Of a stretch of 64,000 nt of DNA, positions 18,701 through 26,288 are shown piece after piece. The stretch covers positions 1,364,001 to 1,428,000 of the forward strand of contig JADJON010000001.1 of NCBI GenBank assembly GCA_016713765.1. Reading direction: 5' to 3'. Source of the stretch: Bacteroidota bacterium (GTDB lineage: Bacteria; Bacteroidota; Bacteroidia; AKYH767-A; 2013-40CM-41-45). How positions within the stretch are numbered: position 1 is the stretch's first letter; every line of letters begins with the position of its first letter. The notes under the pieces are model-generated. The model was given only the letters and a program-made list of their open reading frames with translations. It had not been told where the DNA came from and searched no databases. The position numbers were made by a program, and so were the translations under genes.

Positions 18701-19367
18701 TCCGGAAGGGGAGTTTTGGAATAACCTGGAGAAGTTGCGGAAGGAAAAAGAAGTAATCGGATTCTACATCAGCGGCCATCCCCTCGACGAATACCGGTTC
18801 GAGATCCGCAGCTTTTGCAGTCATCGCATCGAACAACTGGCGAACCTGGAGGAGTTGAAGAACCGGGAAGTTTCCATTGCGGGAATTCTGACGGAAGTGA
18901 ATCACCGTATCAGCAAGAATGGAAAACCATTCGGCTCGTTCACTGTTGAGGATTATACCGGCGGGGTTCAAATGGTCTTGTTCGGAGAGGACTACATGAA
19001 GATGAAAGACTACCTGGCACAGGAATCATTCGTCTTCATCAGGGCCAAAGTCCAGAACCGGTTCAATGCACCCGATCAGTATGAAGTTCGCCCGTATATG
19101 ATGCAGTACCTGTCCGACGTAAGCGATAAAATGGCAAAATCCTTTACACTCAAACTGCCTTTGAGTGTCTTGTCGGAAGGGTTGATTGACCGCCTCTCGG
19201 ACGTCCTGTCCGCCAGTCCGGGCAATTGCCAGGTGAAGATCCAGGTCAGCGACCCGGTGGACAATCTGGCGGTGGATTTACCTTCCAGAAAGCTTAGAAT
19301 CCGCCTGAATAGGCAGCTTCTGGAGGATCTTGACGCCATCGGGACAGTAGAATATCAAGTTAATTAG
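15777..19367 (+). CDS. dnaE: DNA polymerase III alpha subunit
   Basis: The 1196-aa protein is the replicative polymerase. The N-terminal PHP domain starts HLHVHTQFSLLDG and shows ITDHGNMFG and ASNDSHYTDRDD, so several metal-binding residues are kept. The palm domain has GPGRGSAAGSAVAY near residue 377 and the catalytic PDIDTDFDD near residue 418. Later come NKSHSTCYAFVAFQTAYLKAHYP, the helix-hairpin-helix region, and an OB-fold (IAGILTEVNHRISKNGKPFG) near 1040. It is of the DnaE1 type. A gap of 125 bp separates it from the upstream permease gene, and trxA follows under its own promoter. Confidence 0.97.
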   Translation: MPNFSHLHVHTQFSLLDGAADISDLYKKAVKDKMPAIAITDHGNMFGAFKFVAEASKHNTKEHPDTIKPIVGCEFYVVENRHKQQFTKDDRDQRFHQLLLAKNAEGYKNLVKLCSLGYIEGLYGKYPRIDKELVLKYHKGLIATTCCLGALVPRTILRKGEAEGEKEFKWWLDLFGEDYYIELQRHDIPEQHKVNEVLLRWAVKYGVKVIASNDSHYTDRDDYNAHDILLCINTGEKQATPTMKEFSDDDAFTKGKRFAFYNDQFYFKTTDEMSTLFSDVPEAIDNTNEIVSKIETLKLKQDILLPHYQLPKGFTDQDEYLRHITFEGAKKRYGDIAPETEERLNFELFTIKTMGFAGYFLIVADFIKAGRDLGVFVGPGRGSAAGSAVAYCIGITNIDPIKYNLLFERFLNPDRKSMPDIDTDFDDVGRQKVIDYVVTKYGRNQVAQIVTYGTMAAKMSIKDVARVLDLPLPESNALAKLVPERPGIELQRVLEAPLDGEKSLREKENLSSDDLEQVKRLREIYNGKDLHAEVLREALRLEGSVRNTGIHAAGIIIAPKDLTEIIPVATSKDTELLITQFDGKVIEDAGVIKMDFLGLKTLTIIRDALRLIEQNHGVKIDIDAIPLDDTKTFELYQRGETNGTFQFESAGMQKYLKELRPDKFEDLIAMNALYRPGPLEYIPNFIARKHGREAVAYDLPAMEEYLQESYGITVYQEQVMLLSQKLAGFTKGDADTLRKAMGKKQKDVLDKMKSKFMDGCKANGHDPEVCEKIWTDWEAFASYAFNKSHSTCYAFVAFQTAYLKAHYPAEYMASVLTHNLGTIDKITFFMEECRRMGIPVLGPDVNESLYDFSVNQQGQIRFGLGAVKGVGENAVISIIDERTKEGPYESIFDLTKRVSSKAMNKKCLESLVQAGALDSLGSIERSRYFAIDPKDNANGIEKAIRFGSALQNKQGSMQNSLFGDDHEETIALPVIPEGEFWNNLEKLRKEKEVIGFYISGHPLDEYRFEIRSFCSHRIEQLANLEELKNREVSIAGILTEVNHRISKNGKPFGSFTVEDYTGGVQMVLFGEDYMKMKDYLAQESFVFIRAKVQNRFNAPDQYEVRPYMMQYLSDVSDKMAKSFTLKLPLSVLSEGLIDRLSDVLSASPGNCQVKIQVSDPVDNLAVDLPSRKLRIRLNRQLLEDLDAIGTVEYQVN

Positions 19368-19407
19368 TGACAATAAGGCGGAAACCGGCCTTGGCTGGGA
19401 TTTTGCC

Positions 19408-19415
19408 TAAGTTTG
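19408..19415 (+). promoter_or_regulatory. -7 element of the trxA promoter
   Basis: TAAGTTTG matches TAnnTTTG and lies 45 bp upstream of the chosen trxA start. A TTG occurs at 19391 but only 14 bp upstream, so the -33 element is unclear. Confidence 0.45.
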
Positions 19416-19460
19416 TGCCTGCTACGGGAAGAAGTAAAAACATCAAAAAACCAAAGAAAA

Positions 19461-19781
19461 ATGGCATTAGAAATTAACGACCAGAATTTCGAAGAACTGG
19501 TCATGAAGTCCGATAAGCCGGTCCTCGTCGATTTTTGGGCCGAGTGGTGTGGACCCTGCCGCATGGTAGGTCCGATCGTGGAAGAACTCGCCAAAGAATA
19601 CGACGGCAAGGCTGTGATCGGTAAGGTAAACGTGGATCATAACCCGAACATTTCGATGAACTTCGGTATCCGGAATATCCCGACCCTGTTGATCTTCAAG
19701 AACGGTCAGGTAGTCGACAAGCAGGTCGGCGCCGTACCGAAGTCGATTCTGGCCAATAAATTGAACGCCCAGATCGCCTGA
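19461..19781 (+). CDS. trxA: Thioredoxin
   Basis: The 106-aa product has the exact thioredoxin length. [10 protein letters not shown] places the redox-active cysteines at C30 and C33, and the cis-proline loop [12 protein letters not shown] is present. Thioredoxin is the general cytoplasmic disulfide reductase; it would also be the electron donor for the ArsC-type arsenate reductase encoded at 29.4 kb. I chose the ATG at 19461, giving [13 protein letters not shown], because longer in-frame options use a TTG that lies inside the promoter box. Confidence 0.95.
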   Translation: MALEINDQNFEELVMKSDKPVLVDFWAEWCGPCRMVGPIVEELAKEYDGKAVIGKVNVDHNPNISMNFGIRNIPTLLIFKNGQVVDKQVGAVPKSILANKLNAQIA

Positions 19782-19802
19782 TCGATCCTGGACGCATAGA
19801 GC

Positions 19803-19840
19803 AGAGCGGTTAGCCCCAAGGCTGGCCGCTCTTTGCTTTT
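19803..19840 (+). terminator. Terminator after trxA
   Basis: AGAGCGGTTAGCC and GGCTGGCCGCTCT form an imperfect long stem with a 4-nt loop, followed by TTGCTTTT, 21 bp after the trxA stop. Confidence 0.75.
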
Positions 19841-19876
19841 CAATACCGCCCGAAGCGATTCGTTATCTTTGATCCC

Positions 19877-20800
19877 ATGCCGGTCAATCAACAGGAGATC
19901 CAACGTTTCGGTCACCTCGAACTGCTTGCCAAGCAGGTAGTGGAGGGATTCATCACCGGGCTGCACAAAAGTCCGTTTCATGGTTTCTCCGTGGAATTCG
20001 CCGAGCACCGGCTCTACAATACCGGCGAATCGACCCGGCACATCGATTGGAAACTCTTCGGCCGTACCGAAAAGCTCTTCGTCAAACGCTACGAAGAAGA
20101 GACCAACCTGCGTTGTCAGTTGGTCATCGACAATTCTTCCTCGATGCACTTCCCGGAACCCGGGCAATCGAAGATCCCGAACAAGATCGATTTCTCGGTG
20201 CATGCCGCCGCTGCACTGGCGTATCTGCTGCGAATGCAACGCGACGCGGTCGGACTCAGCGTCTTCTCCGACACGATGGAGATGAACACACCGCCCCGTT
20301 CGAGTTCTGTGCATCATAAGCTTTTATTCTCCCAATTCGAAGACCTGTTACGTCATAAGGGTCTTGAGCTTGCGAAGAAAACGGTCGCGGCATCCGCGCT
20401 GCACGAGATCGCGGAGACCATTCATCGTCGTTCGCTCGTCATCATCTTCAGCGATATGATGGATTCGCGGGCCTCATCCGAGGAGCTGTTTTCGGCCCTG
20501 CAGCACTTGCGGTACAACAAGCATGAAGTGGTGCTGTTTCACGTGGTCGACAAGCGCCTGGAAGAAGAATTCATGTTCGAGAACCGGCCTTATCGGTTCG
20601 TGGATGTGGAATCAGGACAGGAGATCAAGGTGCACAGCAATGAAGTACGGGCCTCCTATGTACAGGCTATGGCGGATTACAAACGTGAATTGAAACTCCG
20701 CTGCGGTCAATACCGCATCGATTTCGTCGAAGCCGACATCCGGCAAGGCTTCGAACAGGTGCTGCTGCCCTTCCTGCTCAAGCGCGAGCGGATGTTCTGA
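19877..20800 (+). CDS. DUF58 domain protein with vWA-type fold
   Basis: The 307-aa protein shows the DUF58 hallmark GESTRHIDWKLFGRTEKLFVKRYEEE, where the HIDWK-type motif is diagnostic. It is followed by the metal-ion-dependent adhesion site DNSSSM and a second loop IFSDMMDSR, as in von Willebrand A folds. There is no signal peptide or membrane helix. DUF58 proteins usually accompany MoxR AAA ATPases, forming chaperone-like systems for envelope or metabolic complexes; no MoxR gene is adjacent here. It is convergent with the porin gene, with 2 bp between stops. Confidence 0.85.
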   Translation: MPVNQQEIQRFGHLELLAKQVVEGFITGLHKSPFHGFSVEFAEHRLYNTGESTRHIDWKLFGRTEKLFVKRYEEETNLRCQLVIDNSSSMHFPEPGQSKIPNKIDFSVHAAAALAYLLRMQRDAVGLSVFSDTMEMNTPPRSSSVHHKLLFSQFEDLLRHKGLELAKKTVAASALHEIAETIHRRSLVIIFSDMMDSRASSEELFSALQHLRYNKHEVVLFHVVDKRLEEEFMFENRPYRFVDVESGQEIKVHSNEVRASYVQAMADYKRELKLRCGQYRIDFVEADIRQGFEQVLLPFLLKRERMF

Positions 20801-20802
20801 GT

Positions 20803-22185
20803 TCAGAAGCTATAGGTGAGCACCAGGTTGAGGTTGCTCATATCCGTCTTGTTGAAACGGTAGGCTTCCTTTCCGAACAGTTCTCCCTGGTTGAACTTGT
20901 GCACGACCAACGCCTGCAGATCGAGCCCTTCGAATGTGCCGCTGAAGTGGCGTCGGTATTCCAGGTTCACCTGTACATACGACGGCATTCCGTATTTGTT
21001 CAGGGCTGCATCATTGGCATCGGGGAGGAGATAATAACCCGCGGCGACGAAGAATCGGTTTGTGGCCTGCTCTTTTCCGTAGTTCCATTGTGCCATCAGG
21101 GCATGAACGTCGCCGAGACCTTCGTTGCGTTCGCGTGGAAGAAAGGTGTAGAAGGGATCGCGGCCCCATTCGCGTGGAAGGAGGAATCGGCTTTCGGCGG
21201 CAATGCGGGTGTAGTTGATCCATACCTGCCATTGGTCGCGGAGGATACCCGCCTTTCCGCTGAGTATCCAGGTGCCACTTCCAGTTTCGATGTATGCCTT
21301 CGAGGAATCCGCATTTCCGCCGTCGCCCACAGCGTCTTGCCTGGTTAGCTGCGCCCCGAACCCGTAGTTCTTTCCAGCGGCCTTGCGGGTGCGATAGTCT
21401 GCCTGTCCCAGCAAAATGTGAAAGACGTTCGGTACATAATAATCCCAGAGTTGCCAACGGAGCCGTCGACTCGCATTTCCCTTCACTGCGAGGAGCAGCA
21501 GCCCGTCGGTCTTCACCGCGTAACGATAGGCGGAGGGTTTCCCATGGATGTTGAGTCCGGAGGGATAGATGCCAAAACTGCGTCCGGTAGTGTACCACTG
21601 TGTCGTGGAGCGCGGAGCCATCCGGTACAACCAGGCTGCTTCTACTTGAATTCGTTCGGCTTTTCCGTAGCGCAACCAAACCCCATCGGCGAAGTTGGGG
21701 CGGAGGCGACCATCCTGTGCATTGAGAAAAGGTGTCTGGACTTTTTGCATGCCCCAGGTGAGGCTCCAGGATCCAAGCTGATAGCGCAGGTTGAGTTCTT
21801 CCAGTCTGGCCAGGTCTGTTCTCGTTTTCGGATTATCCAGATCGAACAGGCCAACTTCGTAGCGACTGGATGTGCGACTGATCGGATCCGCTAAGGTCAG
21901 GTCATTCGACAAGAGGTTGTAGGAATAACTACCGCCGATTGTCAATTGGAATCCCTTGAAGGAACTGGTTTCATACCGCAGGGCAATGGCTGTTCCAAGC
22001 GCGTAATAATCGCGCAGCTGCTGGTGATTGATCGTCTGCATATAGAATGAACGCAGCGAGCCCTCGGTTTTTCCCCGCAGGAATGCCGAACGCAAACCGG
22101 TCGAATCTGACGTATTGCCGGCGCTTACCTGTTGCGAGAACAATACAGAGAAAATGCTGAAGAAAAGGAGAAGGTATTTCCGCAT
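20803..22185 (-). CDS. Outer-membrane porin of OprD-like appearance, last gene of the sulfur module
   Basis: The 460-aa protein has a signal peptide (residues 1-22, ending QVSA) and repeated amphipathic beta-strands, ending NLVLTYSF with a C-terminal Phe, as in outer-membrane barrels. The N-terminal block (GKTEGSLRSFYM, then ALGTAIALRYETSSFKGFQL) resembles OprD-type specific porins, an assignment made by pattern only. It begins 3 bp after the stop of the TsdA-like cytochrome gene, so it is almost certainly co-transcribed. A reasonable inference is that it lets small sulfur anions or organic substrates through the outer membrane for the periplasmic cytochrome. Confidence 0.7.
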   Translation of the reverse strand: MRKYLLLFFSIFSVLFSQQVSAGNTSDSTGLRSAFLRGKTEGSLRSFYMQTINHQQLRDYYALGTAIALRYETSSFKGFQLTIGGSYSYNLLSNDLTLADPISRTSSRYEVGLFDLDNPKTRTDLARLEELNLRYQLGSWSLTWGMQKVQTPFLNAQDGRLRPNFADGVWLRYGKAERIQVEAAWLYRMAPRSTTQWYTTGRSFGIYPSGLNIHGKPSAYRYAVKTDGLLLLAVKGNASRRLRWQLWDYYVPNVFHILLGQADYRTRKAAGKNYGFGAQLTRQDAVGDGGNADSSKAYIETGSGTWILSGKAGILRDQWQVWINYTRIAAESRFLLPREWGRDPFYTFLPRERNEGLGDVHALMAQWNYGKEQATNRFFVAAGYYLLPDANDAALNKYGMPSYVQVNLEYRRHFSGTFEGLDLQALVVHKFNQGELFGKEAYRFNKTDMSNLNLVLTYSF

Positions 22186-22188
22186 CGA

Positions 22189-23316
22189 TTACCGGCTGGC
22201 CAACGTTTTCCCTTTAGCGGCTTGTTGTGTACTGCGCGCTTTCTTGATTGGTCCGAACGGCCCGTATTTGTGTTGCTCCTCGGAAAATCCGTCGCTATAG
22301 GGGCCGAAGGGATGATCGATCGGTTTACCAGCCGGATTTGGCCAGTCCTTACGGAGATCTTTCTTCGGTCGTGGTTGTGAATTGATGAACGCCGCCAGAT
22401 CCCAGGCTTCCTCTTCGCTCAACTGCGGATTGTTGTGAGTCGCTCCAAGTGGCATGTTGGCGTGTATATAACCCGCAAAGCGGGAAAGCCGGAAATGGCC
22501 GGCGCCGGAATTATAGCTGTGATCACCCCACAAGGGCGGATAGGTATAGCCGCTGGCAGCTGCGTTCAGAACGCCTTTCCCTTCACTTCCGTGACACGAT
22601 TGACACTTTGCGGAATAGGCGAGCGCGCCTTTAGCCGGATCGGCCGCACGGTCCAGGAAGGCAAGCTCCTGCAGACCGGATCCTTTTGGCTTCACCTGCG
22701 GTTCAACGCCAGTTCCCAGCCAACGGATATAAGCGACGATCGCTTGCATTTCCGTGCTGCTGGTGTCGATCGCTTTGCCGTTGAGACTGCGTTCCAGACA
22801 ATCGTTGACGCGCTTGGGAATGGACTCGATTGCCCCCGACCGCTCCCGGAATTTCGGATACGTGGAGTACACGGCGCTGTAATTGTTGCCAAATGGCTTT
22901 GTGCCGGCTTCCAGATGACAATTCTGACAATTCATTCCGTTGGTAATGGCGGCGACCGTTCCTTTTGGACCGAGGTAATGCGAGGTGTTTGCGATCAGGT
23001 CGCGTCCGTAGCGCAGTTGTTCCACATTGCTCAGTTGCTGCCAGTCCGCAGTATCGGGTGCATGCCAAAGGCTGTCTTTCTTTTCTTCCAACATGGCCGT
23101 CCCGGTTGTTTCTTTATCCGACGATGACTCCGGTTGGTCGAGCGTTGACCACCAGGCAGCGATCATGACCAGGCTGATAGCGACCGGATAGAAGAAGGCC
23201 GGTAGCGGTTGGTGCGGGATCCCCTTCGCGTGCGCGAGCGCCCCGTGAGCTTTCTCCAGTACACGGACGATGTAGAGCAGGAGTCCGCTGACAAGTAGAA
23301 GAGCGAAAAGGGTCAT
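22189..23316 (-). CDS. TsdA-like dihaem cytochrome c (thiosulfate dehydrogenase family), membrane-anchored
   Basis: Counting from the ATG at 23316 gives 375 aa. Two haem-binding motifs are present, CQNCH at 130-134 and CQSCH at 238-242. The segment NGMNCQNCHLEAGTKPFGNN and the motif NDCLERSLNGKAID are characteristic of TsdA. C173 sits where TsdA has the cysteine that ligates haem 1, and M289 (HANMPLGAT) fits the distal ligand of haem 2. TsdA joins two thiosulfates to tetrathionate or runs in reverse. Unlike soluble periplasmic members it has two N-terminal membrane helices (about 1-19 and 42-57) instead of a cleaved signal. A longer in-frame start at 23433 would add a poorly hydrophobic extension overlapping the upstream gene and was rejected. 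Its neighbours are sulfur transport and persulfide genes. Confidence 0.8.
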   Translation of the reverse strand: MTLFALLLVSGLLLYIVRVLEKAHGALAHAKGIPHQPLPAFFYPVAISLVMIAAWWSTLDQPESSSDKETTGTAMLEEKKDSLWHAPDTADWQQLSNVEQLRYGRDLIANTSHYLGPKGTVAAITNGMNCQNCHLEAGTKPFGNNYSAVYSTYPKFRERSGAIESIPKRVNDCLERSLNGKAIDTSSTEMQAIVAYIRWLGTGVEPQVKPKGSGLQELAFLDRAADPAKGALAYSAKCQSCHGSEGKGVLNAAASGYTYPPLWGDHSYNSGAGHFRLSRFAGYIHANMPLGATHNNPQLSEEEAWDLAAFINSQPRPKKDLRKDWPNPAGKPIDHPFGPYSDGFSEEQHKYGPFGPIKKARSTQQAAKGKTLASR

Positions 23317-23329
23317 GATGAATGAATTT

Positions 23330-23857
23330 TCAGTGTGGAAGTTTCTCGCGGAAGTACCCGTAAACCCAGGTGCCGGCCACTGCAGAAAGGAACGTGACCA
23401 ATATGACGGTGGCACCGCTGCCGATCTGCGCAAAGAGCGGTCCCGGGCAGGCGCCGGTCATGGCCCAACCGAGTCCGAAGAGCAATCCGCCGTAGATCTG
23501 ACCTTTGTTGAAGGTCTTCGGATGAATCTCCACCGGTTCACCATAGATGGTCTTCAAACGGAAGCGCTTGATGATCAGAACCGACAACAGGCCGGTGATG
23601 ACGGCGCTACCGATGATACCATACATATGGAAGGATTCAAACCGGAACATCTCCTGAATGCGGAACCAACTGATGATCTCCGCCTTGACGAAAACGATTC
23701 CGAAGACGATTCCGACAACAGCATATTTCAGGTTGTACCACCAGGGATGCCGTAGGTGCGATTCATTGACGCAGATCGCGTCGAGTGAGCGGTTGGCGAA
23801 ATCCTGCTGCTCGGCAATGGCGCCGGATTGGAAGGAAGTGGAAGTGAGCGGTGACAT
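23330..23857 (-). CDS. YeeE/YedE-type transporter, C-terminal half (DUF6691-like)
   Basis: The 175-aa protein has four hydrophobic segments and the signature GLGWAMTGACPGPLFAQIGSG, whose Cys-Pro motif matches the second half of YeeE/YedE proteins. In full-length family members such as the thiosulfate channel TsuA, conserved cysteines in this kind of loop relay thiosulfate through the membrane. Here the family is split into two genes: this one and the next upstream, separated by a single base. The N-terminal 30 residues before the first helix are an extension. The most likely role is uptake of thiosulfate or another sulfur anion. Confidence 0.8.
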   Translation of the reverse strand: MSPLTSTSFQSGAIAEQQDFANRSLDAICVNESHLRHPWWYNLKYAVVGIVFGIVFVKAEIISWFRIQEMFRFESFHMYGIIGSAVITGLLSVLIIKRFRLKTIYGEPVEIHPKTFNKGQIYGGLLFGLGWAMTGACPGPLFAQIGSGATVILVTFLSAVAGTWVYGYFREKLPH

Positions 23858-23858
23858 T

Positions 23859-24425
23859 TCAGAGGATGTTAGGCAGGATGAACCAGGTCATGAGGATTCC
23901 CCCGACCATGAAAGCGATTGTCGCGACAAGTGACGGCCACTGCAGATTGCTCAATCCCATGATCGCGTGTCCGCTGGTGCAGCCACCCGCGTATCGTGTT
24001 CCGAAACCGACCAGGAATCCGCCGATCACCATGAGGATGAAACCTCGGAGGGTGAAGAGTGCCGACCAGTTGAAGAGTTCGGAGGGCACCAGGCTGTTGC
24101 TTGTTCCGATACCGAAGGATGCGAGATGGTTCGCTGTTGCATCCGCGATCCGGACCGGCTGGTCGGAAGAAAGTAACTGAACAGCGAGCAATCCGCCGAG
24201 AGCAATGCCGGCTACAAAGAACAGATTCCAGACCTCCTTTTTCCAGTCGTATTTGAAAAAAGGAATGTTGGCCGGCATACACGCTGCGCAGACGTGGCGC
24301 AAGGAGGAGGAGATGCCGAAAGTTTTATTGCCGATCAGCAGCAGGGTAGGCACGATCAGTCCGATGATCGGCCCCGCTACGTACCACGGCCAGGGTTGGG
24401 AGAGGAATTGCATGAGTTTAGTCAA
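23859..24425 (-). CDS. YeeE/YedE-type transporter, N-terminal half
   Basis: The 188-aa protein has about five membrane helices and the motif GFGTRYAGGCTSGHAIMGLS, the GGCTSGH signature of the first half of YeeE/YedE sulfur transporters. Extra cysteines lie in RHVCAACMPANIPF. Together with the DUF6691-like gene 1 bp downstream it equals one complete transporter. Paired half-size genes of this kind next to ArsR-type repressors and persulfide dioxygenases are a known arrangement in sulfide-responsive operons of other bacteria. Confidence 0.85.
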   Translation of the reverse strand: MTKLMQFLSQPWPWYVAGPIIGLIVPTLLLIGNKTFGISSSLRHVCAACMPANIPFFKYDWKKEVWNLFFVAGIALGGLLAVQLLSSDQPVRIADATANHLASFGIGTSNSLVPSELFNWSALFTLRGFILMVIGGFLVGFGTRYAGGCTSGHAIMGLSNLQWPSLVATIAFMVGGILMTWFILPNIL

Positions 24426-24479
24426 GGGTAACCCCGGCCTCCCCGGATCGGGGAGGCTGAATCATGGGTTGTGGTTGGA

Positions 24480-25901
24480 TTATTTTACAGGTTGGAGCTT
24501 CGACTGACAGACATAGTCCGTGCGCGGCAGGGAAGTGGTGCTCGCGATCGCGGCAAATCCACCGCCTACTTCAGTGAAGTCGTGGATGCCACGTGACTTC
24601 AGGATGCTGGCTGCGGTCATGCTGCGGTAGCCTCCCTGGCAGTGCAGGAAGAAATGTCCTTGCTCGGCAATGTCACGGAACCAGTCGTTGATGAAGTCCA
24701 ACGGTTTGTTGTAAGCTTCTTCCAGATGCTCGGCACGGTATTCTCCTTCGCGACGGACGTCAATAACGACGTCCTTGCCGATTTTTACTTCGGCGGCGAA
24801 TTCTGCCGGGCTGATCCGATGAACCTTGTCGACTTCTTTCCCCGCTTTGATCCAACTGTCAATACCTCCGCCCAGGTGGCCGAGTACGTTATCGAAACCG
24901 ACGCGCGCGAGCCGGATGACCGATTCCTCTTCCTTACCCGGATCGGTGATCAACAGAATGGCCTGGTCCACGTCCTGAATGAGTGCGCCTACCCAGGGAG
25001 CGAATTGCCCGTCCAGTGCGATGTTGATCGAGCGCGGGATGAAAGCTGATGCGAAATTTCCAGAAGTACGGGTGTCGAGTAACAAGACATCGCCACCTGC
25101 CGCGAGGTGTTCGAATTCGGCTACGCTCAACGCCTGCATGCCGCGGTTGATGACGCCTTCTACCGATTGATAACCTTTCTTGTTCAAGGCGACATTCATC
25201 GGGAAGTAAGCAGGCGGGGGCAGCAAACCGTCGGTAACGGCTGCGATGAACGCTTCGCGACTCGGTTGGTTGAGCGCGTAGTTCATCTTCTTCTGGTTGC
25301 CGAGCGAGTCCACCGTCTCCTTCATCATGTTCTTGCCGCAGGCGCTGCCGGCTCCGTGTGCGGGATAGACCGTCAGATCATCCGGCAAGGGAAGGATTTT
25401 GGAATACAGGGAATCATAGAGCATGCCTGCAAGCTGCTCCTGAGTCATATCGGCGGCTTTCTGCGCTAGGTCAGGACGTCCGACATCGCCGAGGAACAAG
25501 GTGTCGCCGGTGAAGATACTGTGCGGCTTGCCACTCTCGTCGAAGAGGAGGTAGCAACTACTTTCCATCGTGTGGCCGGGCGTATGCAGCACCTTGATGC
25601 GGATGCGGCCCAATTGGAATTCCTGGCTGTCACTCGCAATGATAGCATCGAACTCGGGGTTCGCGTTCGGACCATAAATGATCGGAGCACCGGTCTTACG
25701 ACTCAGGTCGAGGTGACCCGAAACAAAGTCGGCATGGAAGTGCGTTTCAAAGATGTACTTGATCGCCGCGCCGTTTTTCTCGGCCCGCTGTAAGTAAGGA
25801 TGCACTTCCCGCAACGGATCAATGATGGCCGCTTCGCCATCGCTCTCAATGTAATACGCGCCCTGCGCGAGACAACCGGTGTAGATCTGTTCGATGATCA
25901 T
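24480..25901 (-). CDS. Persulfide dioxygenase fused to two rhodanese domains (CstB-like)
   Basis: The 473-aa protein has an N-terminal metallo-beta-lactamase fold (THFHADFVSGH with H54, H56 and D58; TPGHTMES; GDTLFLGDVGRPD), the iron site of ETHE1-type persulfide dioxygenases. A first rhodanese domain follows (about 260-350), in which the catalytic Cys position is replaced (LLITDPGKEEES), so it is inactive. The second rhodanese domain (about 360-465) has the active-site loop HCQGGYRS with the Cys at residue 421. This three-domain order matches Staphylococcus CstB, which oxidises low-molecular-weight persulfide and makes thiosulfate. It would detoxify sulfide in the cytoplasm. A 54-bp gap separates it from the YeeE/YedE gene and a 387-bp repeat-filled gap from tauE. 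Confidence 0.9.
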   Translation of the reverse strand: MIIEQIYTGCLAQGAYYIESDGEAAIIDPLREVHPYLQRAEKNGAAIKYIFETHFHADFVSGHLDLSRKTGAPIIYGPNANPEFDAIIASDSQEFQLGRIRIKVLHTPGHTMESSCYLLFDESGKPHSIFTGDTLFLGDVGRPDLAQKAADMTQEQLAGMLYDSLYSKILPLPDDLTVYPAHGAGSACGKNMMKETVDSLGNQKKMNYALNQPSREAFIAAVTDGLLPPPAYFPMNVALNKKGYQSVEGVINRGMQALSVAEFEHLAAGGDVLLLDTRTSGNFASAFIPRSINIALDGQFAPWVGALIQDVDQAILLITDPGKEEESVIRLARVGFDNVLGHLGGGIDSWIKAGKEVDKVHRISPAEFAAEVKIGKDVVIDVRREGEYRAEHLEEAYNKPLDFINDWFRDIAEQGHFFLHCQGGYRSMTAASILKSRGIHDFTEVGGGFAAIASTTSLPRTDYVCQSKLQPVK

Positions 25902-25924
25902 GAGGAGGGGTATTGTTGTTTATT

Positions 25925-25945
25925 GTTTCGAGTTTCGAGTTCCCT
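25925..25945. repeat. Short heptamer repeat
   Basis: GTTTCGA occurs twice followed by GTTCCCT, a 7-bp period that matches heptamer arrays near 51.6 and 56.8 kb. Confidence 0.6.
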
Positions 25946-25972
25946 GCCTACGCTAAAGCTTCGGCAGGCAGG
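25943..25972. repeat. Dispersed palindromic repeat, single copy
   Basis: CCTGCC and GGCAGG flank the conserved core TACGCTAAAGCTTC. The same core recurs in five tandem copies at 26040-26224 and in another intergenic region at 56669-56697, so this is a dispersed, REP-like element. Confidence 0.75.
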
Positions 25973-26039
25973 CGTGTTCCGTGTTCTCAAGCTTCAGAAG
26001 AAAGAGAAAGGAACCGCTTCATTTTTTTACTATTCACTG

Positions 26040-26224
26040 TTCACTCCCGCCTACGCTAAAGCTCCGGCGGGCATGATTCACTCCCGTCTACGCTAAATCT
26101 CCGGCGGGCAGGATTCACTCCCTCCTACGCTAAAGCTTCGGCGGGCAAGATTCACTCCCGCCTACGCTAAAGCTCCGGCGGGCAGGATTCACTCCCGTCT
26201 ACGCTAAAGCTCCGGCGTTCAAGA
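26040..26224. repeat. Five tandem copies of a 37-bp repeat
   Basis: Units begin TTCACTCCC and occupy 26040-26076, 26077-26113, 26114-26150, 26151-26187 and 26188-26224, each exactly 37 bp. They differ at a few bases (for example CCCGCC, CCCGTC or CCCTCC). Inside each unit the core CCTACGCTAAAGCTCCGG is flanked by CCCGCC and GGCGGG in the best copies, giving a weak stem. No unique spacers separate the units, so it is not a CRISPR array. It splits the sulfur module between the persulfide dioxygenase and tauE genes. Confidence 0.9.
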
Positions 26225-26235
26225 TTCACCATTTA

Positions 26236-26284
26236 CTATTCGCTATTCGCTATTCGCTATTCGCTATTCACTATTCACTATTCA
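26236..26284. repeat. Seven tandem heptamers
   Basis: CTATTCG occurs four times and then CTATTCA three times in an unbroken 7-bp period, ending 4 bp before the tauE stop codon. It directly continues the 37-bp array. Confidence 0.9.
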
Positions 26285-26288
26285 CTCC

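Noticed and set aside
26040..26224. Possible CRISPR array
   Set aside because: The 37-bp units are directly abutting with no unique spacers, the unit also occurs singly elsewhere, and no cas gene is present.
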